The notes below the pieces were generated by a model. It was not told where the DNA came from. It made no database searches and was given only the letters and a program-made list of their open reading frames with translations. A stretch of DNA of 64,000 bases from Oscillospiraceae bacterium. Lineage in GTDB: Bacteria; Bacillota; Clostridia; Oscillospirales; Oscillospiraceae. Positions 18,153 to 27,181 of the stretch are shown here, piece after piece. A program made the translations under genes and the position numbers. The DNA lies in the NCBI GenBank assembly GCA_021768185.1, contig JAETNP010000014.1, forward strand, positions 34,599 to 98,598. Reading direction: 5' to 3'. Numbering within the stretch: position 1 is the stretch's first letter; each line of letters begins with the position of its first letter.

Positions 18153-18178
18153 TGTCTTGTGTTGATAAAAAAGATGCA
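18153..18178 (+). repeat. 26-bp direct repeat, right copy (candidate attachment site)
   Basis: TGTCTTGTGTTGATAAAAAAGATGCA, 25 of 26 bases identical to 15217-15242 and in the same orientation. Confidence 0.5.
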
Positions 18179-18329
18179 GCCTCGCAATCACTGCAGCGCA
18201 ATGACTTGCGGGGTTAGTGCCTTTTCTCTTGCGCCTTTTTGCAAAATAAGTGATGCAATTCGAACCTCCGGTACGACACAGACTGCTTGTTATGCCAAGT
18301 GGAATACCAGGGGGGATTGGTGGAGGCAT

Positions 18330-19025
18330 TTATTTTTTGGCATCCTCTCTGTGATCCTTTTCATAGAGGACAAAGTTCAAATTTCTGTCACAGACCGCCA
18401 GGAATACATCCCGGGCGGAGCGGACTTTGTGCTGCTGCAGTTGTTTGTCCAGCCACGTCAGATCCAGTCCCATGCGCTTCAAATTGTTTTCCAGGATGCG
18501 GCCGTCCATGATCAGCTCGGTAAACAGCAGCTCCTGCTCCGGGGCCAAGTTCAGGTCCTTGGGGGTAGCGGGGCGCTGGCTGCTCACCGGAAGGATGGTC
18601 AGCTTTCCGTTATACTCGAAAACAGCTGTCTCAATACTTGTCAGATCAAAGTATCCCTGCTGCCGGCACATGACCATGAACTCGCTCAGATCCAGTTTGG
18701 CCTTTTTCAGGTTTTCACGATACAGCTTCCCGTGATCCATAAGAATGGTAGGCGTACCGTTGAGGTACTTGCGGGAGCGCGGGAACTTGTTGGAAATAAT
18801 GCTCAGCAGCAGAGTAATGCCCCCGTATATCACCATCGCGGTCAGAGGCTTCCAGGGTTCTTCCAATTCTGTAGCCATTTCGGCCGCGATAGAACCAATG
18901 GTGATCCCCGTGATATAATCGAAAAAATCGAACTGAGCAATCTGCTTGTGGCCGATAAACTTAGCCACAAGAAACAACACGCCAAACGACGCCAACGTGG
19001 TCAGGCAAAGGATCAGAAAATTCAT
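18330..19025 (-). CDS. DUF421 (YetF/YdfR-like) membrane protein
   Basis: 231 residues. Three N-terminal transmembrane segments (LILCLTTLASFGVLFLVA, the DYITGITIGSIAA region, PLTAMVIYGGITLLLSI) are followed by a cytoplasmic domain (about 85-231) with the family motif GTPTILMDHGKLYRENLKKAKLDLSEFM. Members of this family in Bacillus (YetF, YdfS) are spore-associated, linked to coat or resistance. Function here is unassigned. The gene is outside the 26-bp repeats. Confidence 0.88.
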   Translation of the reverse strand: MNFLILCLTTLASFGVLFLVAKFIGHKQIAQFDFFDYITGITIGSIAAEMATELEEPWKPLTAMVIYGGITLLLSIISNKFPRSRKYLNGTPTILMDHGKLYRENLKKAKLDLSEFMVMCRQQGYFDLTSIETAVFEYNGKLTILPVSSQRPATPKDLNLAPEQELLFTELIMDGRILENNLKRMGLDLTWLDKQLQQHKVRSARDVFLAVCDRNLNFVLYEKDHREDAKK

Positions 19026-19166
19026 ACGGCAATCCCCCTTCTTCTATATTCTTGCCTAAACCACGCCGAAAATACCGAATAAAGTTGCGCTTACTTTCAT
19101 CACCATTCACCGAAACCCGTCAAGCCGCATAGGATACTGTATCGGAAATGGAAAGGAGCATATAAC

Positions 19167-19604
19167 ATGGACTCTCATCATCCAATGGAGTGCTGCCGTG
19201 AGACGGATCACGGGTGCGATCCATTTGTTGTAAATATACCGTGCGCGGCGCGGCATAACCATAATTTCCGCAGCGCGCTTTGGACGGGACATCATCTGCA
19301 GATGACGCTGATGTGTATCCCGGCCTGCTGTGACATTGGCGCGGAAATGCATCCCGACACGGATCAGTTCATCCGTGTGGAAGGCGGAGAGGCTATGGTC
19401 CGCATGGGATCGTGCAGGGAAAACCTGGATATCTGCCACTGCCTCAGCGCGGGAGATGGCGTTTTCGTGCCATGCGGCACGTGGCACAATATCCTTAATG
19501 CCGGGAACTGCCCATTGATGCTTTCCTCGATCTATGCTCCGCCGCAGCATCCCAAGGGTACCATCCATCATACAAAGGCGGATGCTGAATGCGAGGAGCA
19601 CTGA
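19167..19604 (+). CDS. cupin-domain protein
   Basis: 145-residue single-domain beta-barrel. Cupin motif 1 is G...MHPDTDQFIRVEGGEAMV (His and Glu as likely metal ligands) and motif 2 is GDGVFVPCGTWHNILNAG. The N-terminus (MDSHHPMECCRETDHGC) is unusually rich in Cys and His and could bind metal. AAAGGAGC precedes the ATG. Family members include isomerases and sugar-binding proteins; reaction unknown. Confidence 0.85.
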   Translation: MDSHHPMECCRETDHGCDPFVVNIPCAARHNHNFRSALWTGHHLQMTLMCIPACCDIGAEMHPDTDQFIRVEGGEAMVRMGSCRENLDICHCLSAGDGVFVPCGTWHNILNAGNCPLMLSSIYAPPQHPKGTIHHTKADAECEEH

Positions 19605-19726
19605 TACCGACGGGATGATCGGCGGAAAAAATAGCGAGTACCGATCCCCGGATAACGCTTCATCCGAGTCCTTCAAACACAGTATAATTGGGCGGAGAGC
19701 TCATATATTATACGGGGTGATGAAGC

Positions 19727-20206
19727 GTGAAACGGCATACATGGAAACCATATTTGATTTGGATCATTCTTTCGGAAGCGGTAGGGGGGCTGTCCGGCTG
19801 GCTGACGCGAAATGGCACACAGATCTATAAGACGGAGGTCGTGAAGCCGCCGCTGACACCGCCCAGCATCGTGTTCCCTATTGTATGGGCAGTCTTGTTC
19901 GCGTTGATGGGGATCGGTGCGGCCCGAATTTACCTGGCCCCCGCCTCCGCCAGCCGGGCCCGCAGCTTGAAGCTGTTCTTCCTTCAGCTTTTGTTCAACT
20001 TCTTTTGGAGCATCCTGTTTTTCAACCTTCAGCGCTATGGCCTGGCGCTTGTATGGCTGGTCATACTCTGGGTGCTGATCCTGTGTATGACCCTATCCTT
20101 CCGAAGCTCCGATAAACTGGCTATGTGGCTGCAGATCCCCTATCTTCTCTGGGTGGCCTTCGCCGCATATCTGAACCTGGGCGTCTGGCTTCTGAACAGA
20201 TCCTAA
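19727..20206 (+). CDS. TspO/MBR family protein
   Basis: 159 residues with five transmembrane helices; tryptophan-rich membrane protein binding porphyrins and related ligands. Signatures: PPSIVFPIVWAVLFALMG, LFFLQLLFNFFWSILFF, and PYLLWVAFAAYLNLGVW. The start is GTG at 19727 with GGGGTGA upstream. It is located directly after the cupin gene, same strand, 122 bases apart. Confidence 0.92.
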   Translation: MKRHTWKPYLIWIILSEAVGGLSGWLTRNGTQIYKTEVVKPPLTPPSIVFPIVWAVLFALMGIGAARIYLAPASASRARSLKLFFLQLLFNFFWSILFFNLQRYGLALVWLVILWVLILCMTLSFRSSDKLAMWLQIPYLLWVAFAAYLNLGVWLLNRS

Positions 20207-20221
20207 GTTGTATAATATCAT

Positions 20222-20275
20222 GCAGAGAGAAGTACGGTCAGGATACCCCGTCCTGACCGTACTTCTCTCTGCTTG
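20222..20275. terminator. 22-bp bidirectional terminator
   Basis: Perfect 22-bp stem (20222-20243 with 20251-20272), 7-base loop, shared by tspO (+) and the metallophosphoesterase (-). Confidence 0.85.
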
Positions 20276-20276
20276 G

Positions 20277-21029
20277 TTATTCCTTCAACCGCAGAATCTG
20301 CTCATATAGCAGCACGAATTTCTCCTGGATCACTCCGTTGTCATGGTAATGCCCGAAGAACCAGTATTTGAACTGGCATTTCTGGGCGATCTCCTCCAGG
20401 AAATCCGTCAGCGCATCGGCCTGATAGAATCCCGCGCCCAACTCCTCCTGTATCGAGGTCGGGCAGCAGTGGGTGATGACGTAGTCCACCGCCCACCCGC
20501 ACCGCTCCAGATTGTCCCTGGCAGTCTGGTACTCATCCTCGCTGGGCAGTTCCTCCTTCCACCAGGAGTGGTGGTTGACCTGGTACATGGCGTTCCGGGC
20601 GTTCAGTACCCGGCATTTCTGTCTGAATTTCGGATCGTCCGGTTCCAGAATGCCGTCCTGGATGTCGTGGCTGCTGGCTCCGCCCATGGTGAAGAATCGC
20701 TTGCCCTCGATCTCGTAGATCTGCCCACGCATCAAATGGACGATGGATGGCCGGATGAACTGCACCCTGCCGCCATGCCACTTCTGCACTGGAAATTCCG
20801 ACAGCAGATCGTAGTTTTCGTGGTTGCCGGAAACAAACAGCGTGGTAAACAGTTTTGCTTCCAGCCAGTCCAGCCAGTAGCATTCCCTGGGGCTGCCGTC
20901 CCATAGGCCACCGAAGTCGCCGCATATAATTACATAGTCATTCTTGGTCAACTCCGCCTGCTCGTAGAAGATATCTTTCTTGAACCGCTCGAAATCCGCA
21001 TGGGTGTCGCCCGTGATAAAAATCGCCAT
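20277..21029 (-). CDS. calcineurin-like metallophosphoesterase
   Basis: 250 residues with the full metal-binding motif set: GDTHADF (7-13), CGDFGGLWDG, SGNHENYD, THCCPT and FGHYHDNG. Cytoplasmic. It begins 24 bases after the stop of the serine recombinase gene on the same strand with GGAGG upstream, so it may travel with the recombinase module. Substrate (protein, nucleotide or nucleic acid) unknown. Confidence 0.9.
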   Translation of the reverse strand: MAIFITGDTHADFERFKKDIFYEQAELTKNDYVIICGDFGGLWDGSPRECYWLDWLEAKLFTTLFVSGNHENYDLLSEFPVQKWHGGRVQFIRPSIVHLMRGQIYEIEGKRFFTMGGASSHDIQDGILEPDDPKFRQKCRVLNARNAMYQVNHHSWWKEELPSEDEYQTARDNLERCGWAVDYVITHCCPTSIQEELGAGFYQADALTDFLEEIAQKCQFKYWFFGHYHDNGVIQEKFVLLYEQILRLKE

Positions 21030-21052
21030 ACCCCATATCCTCCAGCCTCATT

Positions 21053-22693
21053 TTAGCACAGCTTCCGCTCAATTACCACATCAATATCCCGGATCTTGAC
21101 CCGGATAGTCTCGGCATCCACCAACGTGATCTGCTCGATCATTCTCCGGGTAATGGCATCCTCGTATTCCGTGAACACCGCCGGCTGCTGGGCCAGCCAT
21201 GCCCTCTGCTCCTCCATCCGGGATATATGGAGAGCCTGCTGTTCCTCATTCTGTTGAAGCTGGTCGATCTGCTCCAGGATACCCTGCTTCTCATCCGCCA
21301 GATTCTTGAGCTGGGCGTTCAACTCCGCGTTATTCATATCCGCCAGTACCCTGTCCAGCAGCAGGGCCTGCTCGGTGGTCAGTGTCTCCAGCCGCTGCTT
21401 CAGCTCCAGCAGGCTCATACCGCCCGCCTCACCGTGGCACTGGGCCATACCGGCCAGCTCCATCGCTCCCTCCAGCACCTCCTCCCGGATGGCGCCGTAC
21501 TCGTTCAAGGCGGCCACAATGGCCCTGTGGAGTCTGTCCTCATCCAGCGTAGGCGACTCGTGGCAGTATTTCGTTCCGAACTCCAACCGGGAAATACACC
21601 GCCAGACGATCCGCTTTTTTCCGTTCCGCGCCCAGGTACACCGCTTGTATGGCGTACCGCACTCCCCACAGACCAGCAGCTCGGACAGGGCATACCGGGC
21701 GGAGTATTTGCCCTGCTCAGTCTTGCCGGATTTCTGCATCACCTTCCGCTTGCTGCTCCGGCGGGCCATCTCCGCCTGCACCCGCTGGAACATATCCTTG
21801 GAGACGATCCCCGGATGGTTTCCCTCCACATGGTACATAGGCAGCTCTCCCAAGTTCCTCACAACCTTTTTGCTGATGCAGTCTGTAGTGTACGTCTTTT
21901 GCAGCAGCGCATCGCCGTAGTATTTTTCATTGGTGAGGATGTTGCGGATCACCTGATACGACCATCCCTGCACAGCTTCCGCCGTGGGAACACCATCGGC
22001 CTCCAACTCCTTCTTGATGTCACCCAGGCTGGCTCCCTCCAGGTAGCGGTTGTAGATCCGCCGCACCGTGGCGGCTTCCTCCGGCACGATCTCAGGCTTG
22101 CCGTCCGCTCCCCGGCAGTAGCCCAGCAGCTTCTTGTACTGAAAGGATACCTTGCCCTCCTTCATACTCTGCCGCAGGCCCAGGATGATGTTGCCGCGGA
22201 GGGATTCGCTCTCCGCCTGGGCGAAGCCGCTGAACAGGGTGATGAGAAACTCGCTGGACTCGGTGAGCGTGTTGATGTTTTCCTTTTCGAAGATCACGCC
22301 GATGCCGCTGGCCTTCAGCATCCGCACGATCCGCAGGCAGTCTACCGTGTTCCTGGCGAACCGGGAGAGCGACTTGGTGAGGATCATGTCGATCCGTCCC
22401 CGCTTGCAGGCGGCGATCATGCGGTTGAACTCCGTCCGCTTCTTCATGCTTGTTCCGGACAGCCCTTCATCCGCGAAAATCCCGGCCATTTCCCAGTCCG
22501 GATTCTCCGCAATGTGCTGGGTGTAGTAGGCTTTCTGGGCGGCGTAGCTGTTGAGCTGCTCCTCGCTGTTGGTGCTCACCCGGCAGTAGGCAGCCACCCG
22601 CTGCCGTCCGCTCCGGCGGGGCCTGCTGCCGGAGGTGATGGGCCGGGTGGCAGGGATGAAGTGTACCTGCCGTTCCAATGTGGTCTGTTCCAT
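21053..22693 (-). CDS. large serine recombinase (second of trio)
   Basis: 546 residues. Resolvase catalytic domain with YCRVSTNSEEQ (nucleophile Ser40) and SLSRFARNTVD, recombinase domain with YNRYLEGASLGDIKKEL, zinc-ribbon CGECGTPYKR...CISR, and a C-terminal coiled coil of the type that controls directionality. Such enzymes excise and integrate clostridial conjugative or mobilizable elements. AAAGGAG precedes the ATG. It is the last recombinase of a three-gene run, so an element end may lie nearby on the left. Confidence 0.93.
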   Translation of the reverse strand: MEQTTLERQVHFIPATRPITSGSRPRRSGRQRVAAYCRVSTNSEEQLNSYAAQKAYYTQHIAENPDWEMAGIFADEGLSGTSMKKRTEFNRMIAACKRGRIDMILTKSLSRFARNTVDCLRIVRMLKASGIGVIFEKENINTLTESSEFLITLFSGFAQAESESLRGNIILGLRQSMKEGKVSFQYKKLLGYCRGADGKPEIVPEEAATVRRIYNRYLEGASLGDIKKELEADGVPTAEAVQGWSYQVIRNILTNEKYYGDALLQKTYTTDCISKKVVRNLGELPMYHVEGNHPGIVSKDMFQRVQAEMARRSSKRKVMQKSGKTEQGKYSARYALSELLVCGECGTPYKRCTWARNGKKRIVWRCISRLEFGTKYCHESPTLDEDRLHRAIVAALNEYGAIREEVLEGAMELAGMAQCHGEAGGMSLLELKQRLETLTTEQALLLDRVLADMNNAELNAQLKNLADEKQGILEQIDQLQQNEEQQALHISRMEEQRAWLAQQPAVFTEYEDAITRRMIEQITLVDAETIRVKIRDIDVVIERKLC

Positions 22694-22721
22694 GATGATC
22701 TCCTTTCCCGGATGGTAAAGC

Positions 22722-23492
22722 CTATTTGAAATGCAGTGTTACCGCACGTTCAGCCGATATGGTAATATGTGAAACCGCCCGGTCAAAGCCTTTTAGATCA
22801 GCTTCGACCGGGCGGTGAGATTCATTTTGAGATGCCGGACAGCAATCGTATCTGGCGGAGACACCCTGCAAAATCAGGGATACCACGTCCTCCGGCGCAT
22901 CCGGGCGCTCCAGACTGCGGTTGATGGCGTTTGCGAGACGGACGACCTCGCCGGAGGGGGTGTAGCTGCCGGCGGGAGCATCCCGCTCTGCCAGCTGGCG
23001 GTTGATCTCAGCCAGCAGGTCATCATCTAAAATCGTGACCTGCATGCCGCATTGACCGCATTTGAGATATAGCGTGTCCGGCCTGCGGTTGGCTCCGGCA
23101 GTTCTGTGAAGATTGCATCCGCAATGTTCGCAGCGCAGATATTCCTTCAAGTGAAGGGCGGGGCGGGGTTTCGCCGGAGTGTAGATCGCTGTCTTGGATT
23201 GGATCTGCGCCTGCACAGCCCGGAAGGTTTCTTCTTCCATGATAGCGGGATAACCGTCAGCACCAGTGTAGCGGGGGTTCTCCAGCAGCCGCTTGATTTT
23301 GTGCTTGTTCCAGAGGGGAACATCCGCGCTGAACGGGATATGGTCTGCATTAAGCGTATCGGCAATTTTCTGATAGGATGCTCCGGCAAGGTACAGTGTG
23401 GTGATCCTGCTGACCACTGCCGCTTCTGGAGGGCAGACGGTGATCTCGCCGTTCTGGATCTGATAGCCATACAAAATCTTCCGATTGATCAT
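22722..23492 (-). CDS. recombinase-domain protein lacking the resolvase catalytic domain
   Basis: 256 residues. It begins directly with the recombinase domain (ILYGYQIQNGEITVCPPEAAVVSRI, LYLAGASYQKIADTLN), then a zinc ribbon (CEHCGCN...CGQCGM), then a short C-terminal region. No serine nucleophile segment is present, so it cannot act alone. Its ATG overlaps the stop of the upstream recombinase gene (ATGA), consistent with translation coupling and a hetero-complex with its two neighbours. Confidence 0.85.
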   Translation of the reverse strand: MINRKILYGYQIQNGEITVCPPEAAVVSRITTLYLAGASYQKIADTLNADHIPFSADVPLWNKHKIKRLLENPRYTGADGYPAIMEEETFRAVQAQIQSKTAIYTPAKPRPALHLKEYLRCEHCGCNLHRTAGANRRPDTLYLKCGQCGMQVTILDDDLLAEINRQLAERDAPAGSYTPSGEVVRLANAINRSLERPDAPEDVVSLILQGVSARYDCCPASQNESHRPVEADLKGFDRAVSHITISAERAVTLHFK

Positions 23493-25045
23493 CTCCGTAC
23501 CTCCCGAAGCTGCTCCTTAAATTCGATGCCTCCGTAGAGGCGGAACCGGATACAGGTCTGCGATTCCGCTATGATCTTCTCCACCAGATCAGCGAAAATG
23601 TTTTCATTGAAGCTGTCCATGGTTTCCGGCCCGGCGTGGAGCGTATTCACCGTCTGATGCAGGGCGTCGATCACATCCTCAATATCCTCATTTTTCAGCA
23701 GCAGCCGGCGTTCCCGGCGCAGTTCCGTCAGCTTGGCGTTGATGTCCAGCAATTTGGTGGTGCAGGCGCTCTCATCCAGCAGCCCCTTGGCACGGAGTTG
23801 GCTGACCTTGTAACTCTGCTCGGTGGTATCCGCGATAGCCTTATTGACAGCCAGCATGGCAGGGTTTCCCTGTTGGAGAGCGGCGTTCAGATCGTCCAGC
23901 TGGGCGAGGGCAGGTGTTAAGATGATGCCCTCATGGAGCTGGAGTTTGTTGTACATCCGCACGAAGGCGGCGTAGATCTCGCTCTCGGGGATGCGGCCCA
24001 CGGGGCAATCGCTGGCCTGATTATCATGCTTCCGGCACACCCATACCACATAGCCATTTCTGGACATCTTCCGAGAGAATGTAGAGCCGCATATACCACA
24101 CATGATTTTTGTGCGGAGCGGATATTCGATGTGCGGTTTCTGCGTGCGCTGTGCTCGCCGCCGGCGTAGAGCCTGAACACGCTCAAAAATATCTTTTGAT
24201 ATAATCGCCGGATGGGTGTTTTCGATGTAGTATTGGCTGACTTCTCCATGGTTGTCTTTTCGCGTGAATGGAAATGTGTTGGTAGTAAAAGTTTTTTGAC
24301 AGCGGGAGTCACCAATGTATTTCTCATTGATTAATATTTTTTTGACAACCTGTTGATGCCATAGTTCCCCACCGCAGGCAGCGGGAATCCTTCTTTTATT
24401 CAATTCTGCAGCAATCTGCGTCACACTGTATCCCGCCAGATAGCTGTCAAACATCCAGCGGACAATTTCCGCCTCATTTTCATCGACCACAAGGTTTTTT
24501 CCATCCACCAACCGGTAGCCGAAGGGGGCGCAGCAGGTAATAAATTCTCCCCGCTCCATTCTCCGCTGGTAACTGATTCGCTGATTCTTCCCGATGGATA
24601 TGGACTCCTCCTGGGCGAGAGAGCCGAAGACGCTCACCATCAATTCGCTGGTGAGCGTCTCCGTGCTGATGTTCTCTTTTTCAAAGCAGACCGTCACGCC
24701 CAGAGCTGCCAGCTCCCGCAGGGCAACAAGGCAGTCCTTGGTGTTGCGGGCGAAGCGGGAGATGGACTTGACCAGAATTTTGTCGATCCTGCCCTTCCGG
24801 CAGTCGGACAGCATACGGTTGAAGTCCTCCCGCTTGTCCATCCGAGTGCCGGTCACAGCCTCATCGGCGTAAATGTCTACCAACTCCCAGCCGTCATGCT
24901 CGCTGATCTTCTCGGTGTACTTGCGGATCTGCGAGGCATAGGAATGGAGCTGATCGGAGGAATCGGAACTGACCCGGCAGTAAGCCGCAACGCGCAACGT
25001 ATCCGGTGTTCTCTCCCTGGGCGGGATGATCTTTACGTTTGCCAT
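23489..25045 (-). CDS. large serine recombinase (first of trio)
   Basis: 518 residues. Catalytic domain YCRVSSDSSDQ (Ser26), SISRFARNTKD, recombinase domain FDSYLAGYSVTQIAAELN, zinc-ribbon CGICGSTF...CRKH, coiled-coil region 370-470. GGAGG precedes the ATG. It heads the overlapping trio with the genes at 22722 and 21053. Only moderate identity to the other full-length enzyme, so this is an old paralogous set, not a recent duplication. Confidence 0.93.
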   Translation of the reverse strand: MANVKIIPPRERTPDTLRVAAYCRVSSDSSDQLHSYASQIRKYTEKISEHDGWELVDIYADEAVTGTRMDKREDFNRMLSDCRKGRIDKILVKSISRFARNTKDCLVALRELAALGVTVCFEKENISTETLTSELMVSVFGSLAQEESISIGKNQRISYQRRMERGEFITCCAPFGYRLVDGKNLVVDENEAEIVRWMFDSYLAGYSVTQIAAELNKRRIPAACGGELWHQQVVKKILINEKYIGDSRCQKTFTTNTFPFTRKDNHGEVSQYYIENTHPAIISKDIFERVQALRRRRAQRTQKPHIEYPLRTKIMCGICGSTFSRKMSRNGYVVWVCRKHDNQASDCPVGRIPESEIYAAFVRMYNKLQLHEGIILTPALAQLDDLNAALQQGNPAMLAVNKAIADTTEQSYKVSQLRAKGLLDESACTTKLLDINAKLTELRRERRLLLKNEDIEDVIDALHQTVNTLHAGPETMDSFNENIFADLVEKIIAESQTCIRFRLYGGIEFKEQLREVRR

Positions 25046-25106
25046 TTCGGTTTCCTCCTTTCATTGCAACGCCAATACTACCACACTCCGGCTGGAATAG
25101 CCAACA

Positions 25107-25256
25107 CTATTCCCAGACAGTTGAGGGGCGGTATTTCTCCACCGCCAGATGCTTAGCAGCCGCCAGTTCTTCATCTGTCAGAAACCCGGCCCGCGCCATA
25201 TCTGTCAGCAGCCTGGTGACCAGGATGTACTGAATCTCGCTCTTGGCATCGATCAT
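25107..25256 (-). CDS. SHOCT-like small protein (49 aa)
   Basis: Too short for routine ORF calls. Translation starts MIDAKSEIQYILVTRLL and ends KYRPSTVWE. The two-helix pattern with GFLTDEELAAAKHLAVEKY fits the SHOCT-type short proteins commonly found beside clostridial serine recombinases. Its ATG overlaps the helicase stop codon (ATGA), so it is translationally coupled to it. It ends 61 bases before the first recombinase gene. Confidence 0.75.
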   Translation of the reverse strand: MIDAKSEIQYILVTRLLTDMARAGFLTDEELAAAKHLAVEKYRPSTVWE

Positions 25257-27181
25257 GACTGGCCCTCCCGAAAGTAATCCTCCAGCTTGGCGCTGCGGAT
25301 AAACTGTTCCACAACGCGCTCACTGCCGGTGATCCGCATCTCCGGCAGTGCAGCCTTCACATCCTCGAAGTATCGTCTGCCCAGGGCAGCCCGCTCATCC
25401 AGAATGGCAACCACGCAGGTGTCCGTCTCTGTTCGGATGGCCCTGCCGAAACCCTGCTTCAGCTTGATCTGCATTTCCGGCACCACCGCCGCCCGGATGA
25501 AGGCATGGAGCGTGTCGTACTGCTCCCTCTCTTTTTCCTTCATGGCATCCGGGCAGGGGAACGGCAGCCGGGGGATCACCAGCAGGGACACGCAGTCGCC
25601 TGGGAAGTCAAAACCTTCCCACGCCGCGCCGGTGGCAAGCAGGACGCTCCCCGGATGGGACTTGAACTGCTCGGTAGTATGTACCGCGTTGCGGCCCATG
25701 GTGAACAGCGGCCAGACCATGTGTTCCTTCGCCAGCCGCTCCTGCACCGCTGACATCGTGGCGTAGGAGGTGAACAGTATCAGAGCGTGGCCGCAGGCGG
25801 CGTCCAACAGATGGAAGATCTCCCGCGTCAATTCATCGTAGTACGCTTCCGTCCGTTGCTGAGGAGGGATCTGCGGCAGATATAGCAGACAATTCTTCTG
25901 GTAGTCGAAGGGCGAAAGCGAAACAGACTCCCTGACCCGGCTAGTTGTCAGGAGGCCCGTCTCCTCCCGGAAACGGCGGAAGTTTTTGCCCACGGCCAAT
26001 GTGCCGGAGGTAAGAAGGATAGGCTGGGACTGGTTCCAGAGGGTAGTCTGGAGCTGGGCGGTCAGATCGGAGACCGTAGCGCACAGCACCGTGCCGCCGT
26101 GGCCGTCCTCCGTGGTGTAAAACACCATATCCGGGCGACCCTTGCTGAACAGAGATACGGCTGCGGATACATCCTCCAGAGATTTGCGAAGAGGGAGCGC
26201 CAGCAGGCCGTCCAGCTGCTTTTGGATCACGGACAGCGTTCTCTCTGTTGCTGCCAGCAGAGGGAGATAGGCAGAAAATGTTTCACCATGCGATGGTCCG
26301 GACAGCTTCCGAAGCAGCGGAGCGGTTATCTCTGACAATGCTTCAGCCGCCAGAAAATACTTGGCGTTCCGCAGGCTGCGGATCAGAGAGCGGATGTCTC
26401 CGGCCTCCAAGGTAACGCCGAACATCTGGCGAGCGGTTTCCGGCAGCTTGTGGGCCTCGTCTATGATGACGGCGCAGCTGTCCGGAAGGATGGGCCTGCG
26501 GCCTGTGCCGCGGTGGATGGCGTCCGCCAGCAGGAGGTTGTGGTTGCAGATCTGGAAGTGAAAATAGTTGGAATCACACGCCTCCATGAAGCAGAGGTAG
26601 CGGCAGCTGGTTTGTTTGCAGTCGCAGTGGGTTGGAACGCAGACACATTTCTGATCGTGGCCGCTCAAGTGCGCCGCCAGATCCATGTCCAGATGATCCC
26701 GGAGGGACAGCAGCGCCGCTGCGGCCCTGGCGTTCTTCTTCTGCCAGTTTACCTGCTCCAGCCGCTTTTTCAGCCGCGCATCGCATACGTAGTGGGACTT
26801 GCCCTTGCGAATCACCGCCCGGATGGGCTGGGCGATCTGTCCGTCTGCCTGGAGCACATCCGACAGAAGTGGGAGGTAGTCGTTGAAGATCGCGCTTTGC
26901 AGGGCGATGCTGGAGGTGGAAATAAAAATCGGACGTACCTCCAGCCCGCTTGTGGTCCGGAAGCCGAGAAACGCGATGCCGGCTACCAGATAGGCGTAGG
27001 TCTTGCCGATTCCCGTTCCGGCGTCGCACAGGGCGATGCTGCCGTCCAGCATGGCGTCCAGCATCAGGTGGCTCAATTCAATCTGAGCGGGACGCTCCGG
27101 CATATCGTGGGCAGGCAGCAGATCCTTGAAAATATGGTCGATCTCATCGTGGGGCTTTTGCCTGTTATCGTAAGTATTCAT
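25253..27181 (-). CDS. DinG/XPD-like superfamily 2 helicase
   Basis: 642 residues. Walker A AGTGIGKT within DAGTGIGKT (53-61), DEAH box IIDEAHKL near 242, and an intervening cysteine cluster (CVCVPTHCDCKQTSC) suitable for an Fe-S cluster. C-terminal motifs include LLATGAAWEGFDFPG and QGFGRAIRTETD. Encoded on many integrative elements of Firmicutes, role in element processing unknown. A 450-base untranslated region precedes it. Confidence 0.88.
   Translation of the reverse strand: MNTYDNRQKPHDEIDHIFKDLLPAHDMPERPAQIELSHLMLDAMLDGSIALCDAGTGIGKTYAYLVAGIAFLGFRTTSGLEVRPIFISTSSIALQSAIFNDYLPLLSDVLQADGQIAQPIRAVIRKGKSHYVCDARLKKRLEQVNWQKKNARAAAALLSLRDHLDMDLAAHLSGHDQKCVCVPTHCDCKQTSCRYLCFMEACDSNYFHFQICNHNLLLADAIHRGTGRRPILPDSCAVIIDEAHKLPETARQMFGVTLEAGDIRSLIRSLRNAKYFLAAEALSEITAPLLRKLSGPSHGETFSAYLPLLAATERTLSVIQKQLDGLLALPLRKSLEDVSAAVSLFSKGRPDMVFYTTEDGHGGTVLCATVSDLTAQLQTTLWNQSQPILLTSGTLAVGKNFRRFREETGLLTTSRVRESVSLSPFDYQKNCLLYLPQIPPQQRTEAYYDELTREIFHLLDAACGHALILFTSYATMSAVQERLAKEHMVWPLFTMGRNAVHTTEQFKSHPGSVLLATGAAWEGFDFPGDCVSLLVIPRLPFPCPDAMKEKEREQYDTLHAFIRAAVVPEMQIKLKQGFGRAIRTETDTCVVAILDERAALGRRYFEDVKAALPEMRITGSERVVEQFIRSAKLEDYFREGQS

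Larger units (their letters stand above)
21053..27181 (-). mobile_element. serine-recombinase/helicase module of an integrative element
   Basis: Five co-directional, mostly overlapping genes: helicase, SHOCT-like protein, and three recombinases. The organization is typical of one end of clostridial integrative elements that use serine recombinases. No attachment site was identified. Whether it belongs to the same element as the conjugation genes at 57.4-64 kb (with a 30-kb cargo) or to a separate one cannot be decided from this window. Confidence 0.65.

Noticed and set aside
18230..18310. TTCGAACC-containing segment suggestive of a tRNA T-arm
   Set aside because: The flanking bases do not form a T-stem, and no acceptor or anticodon stem can be built.
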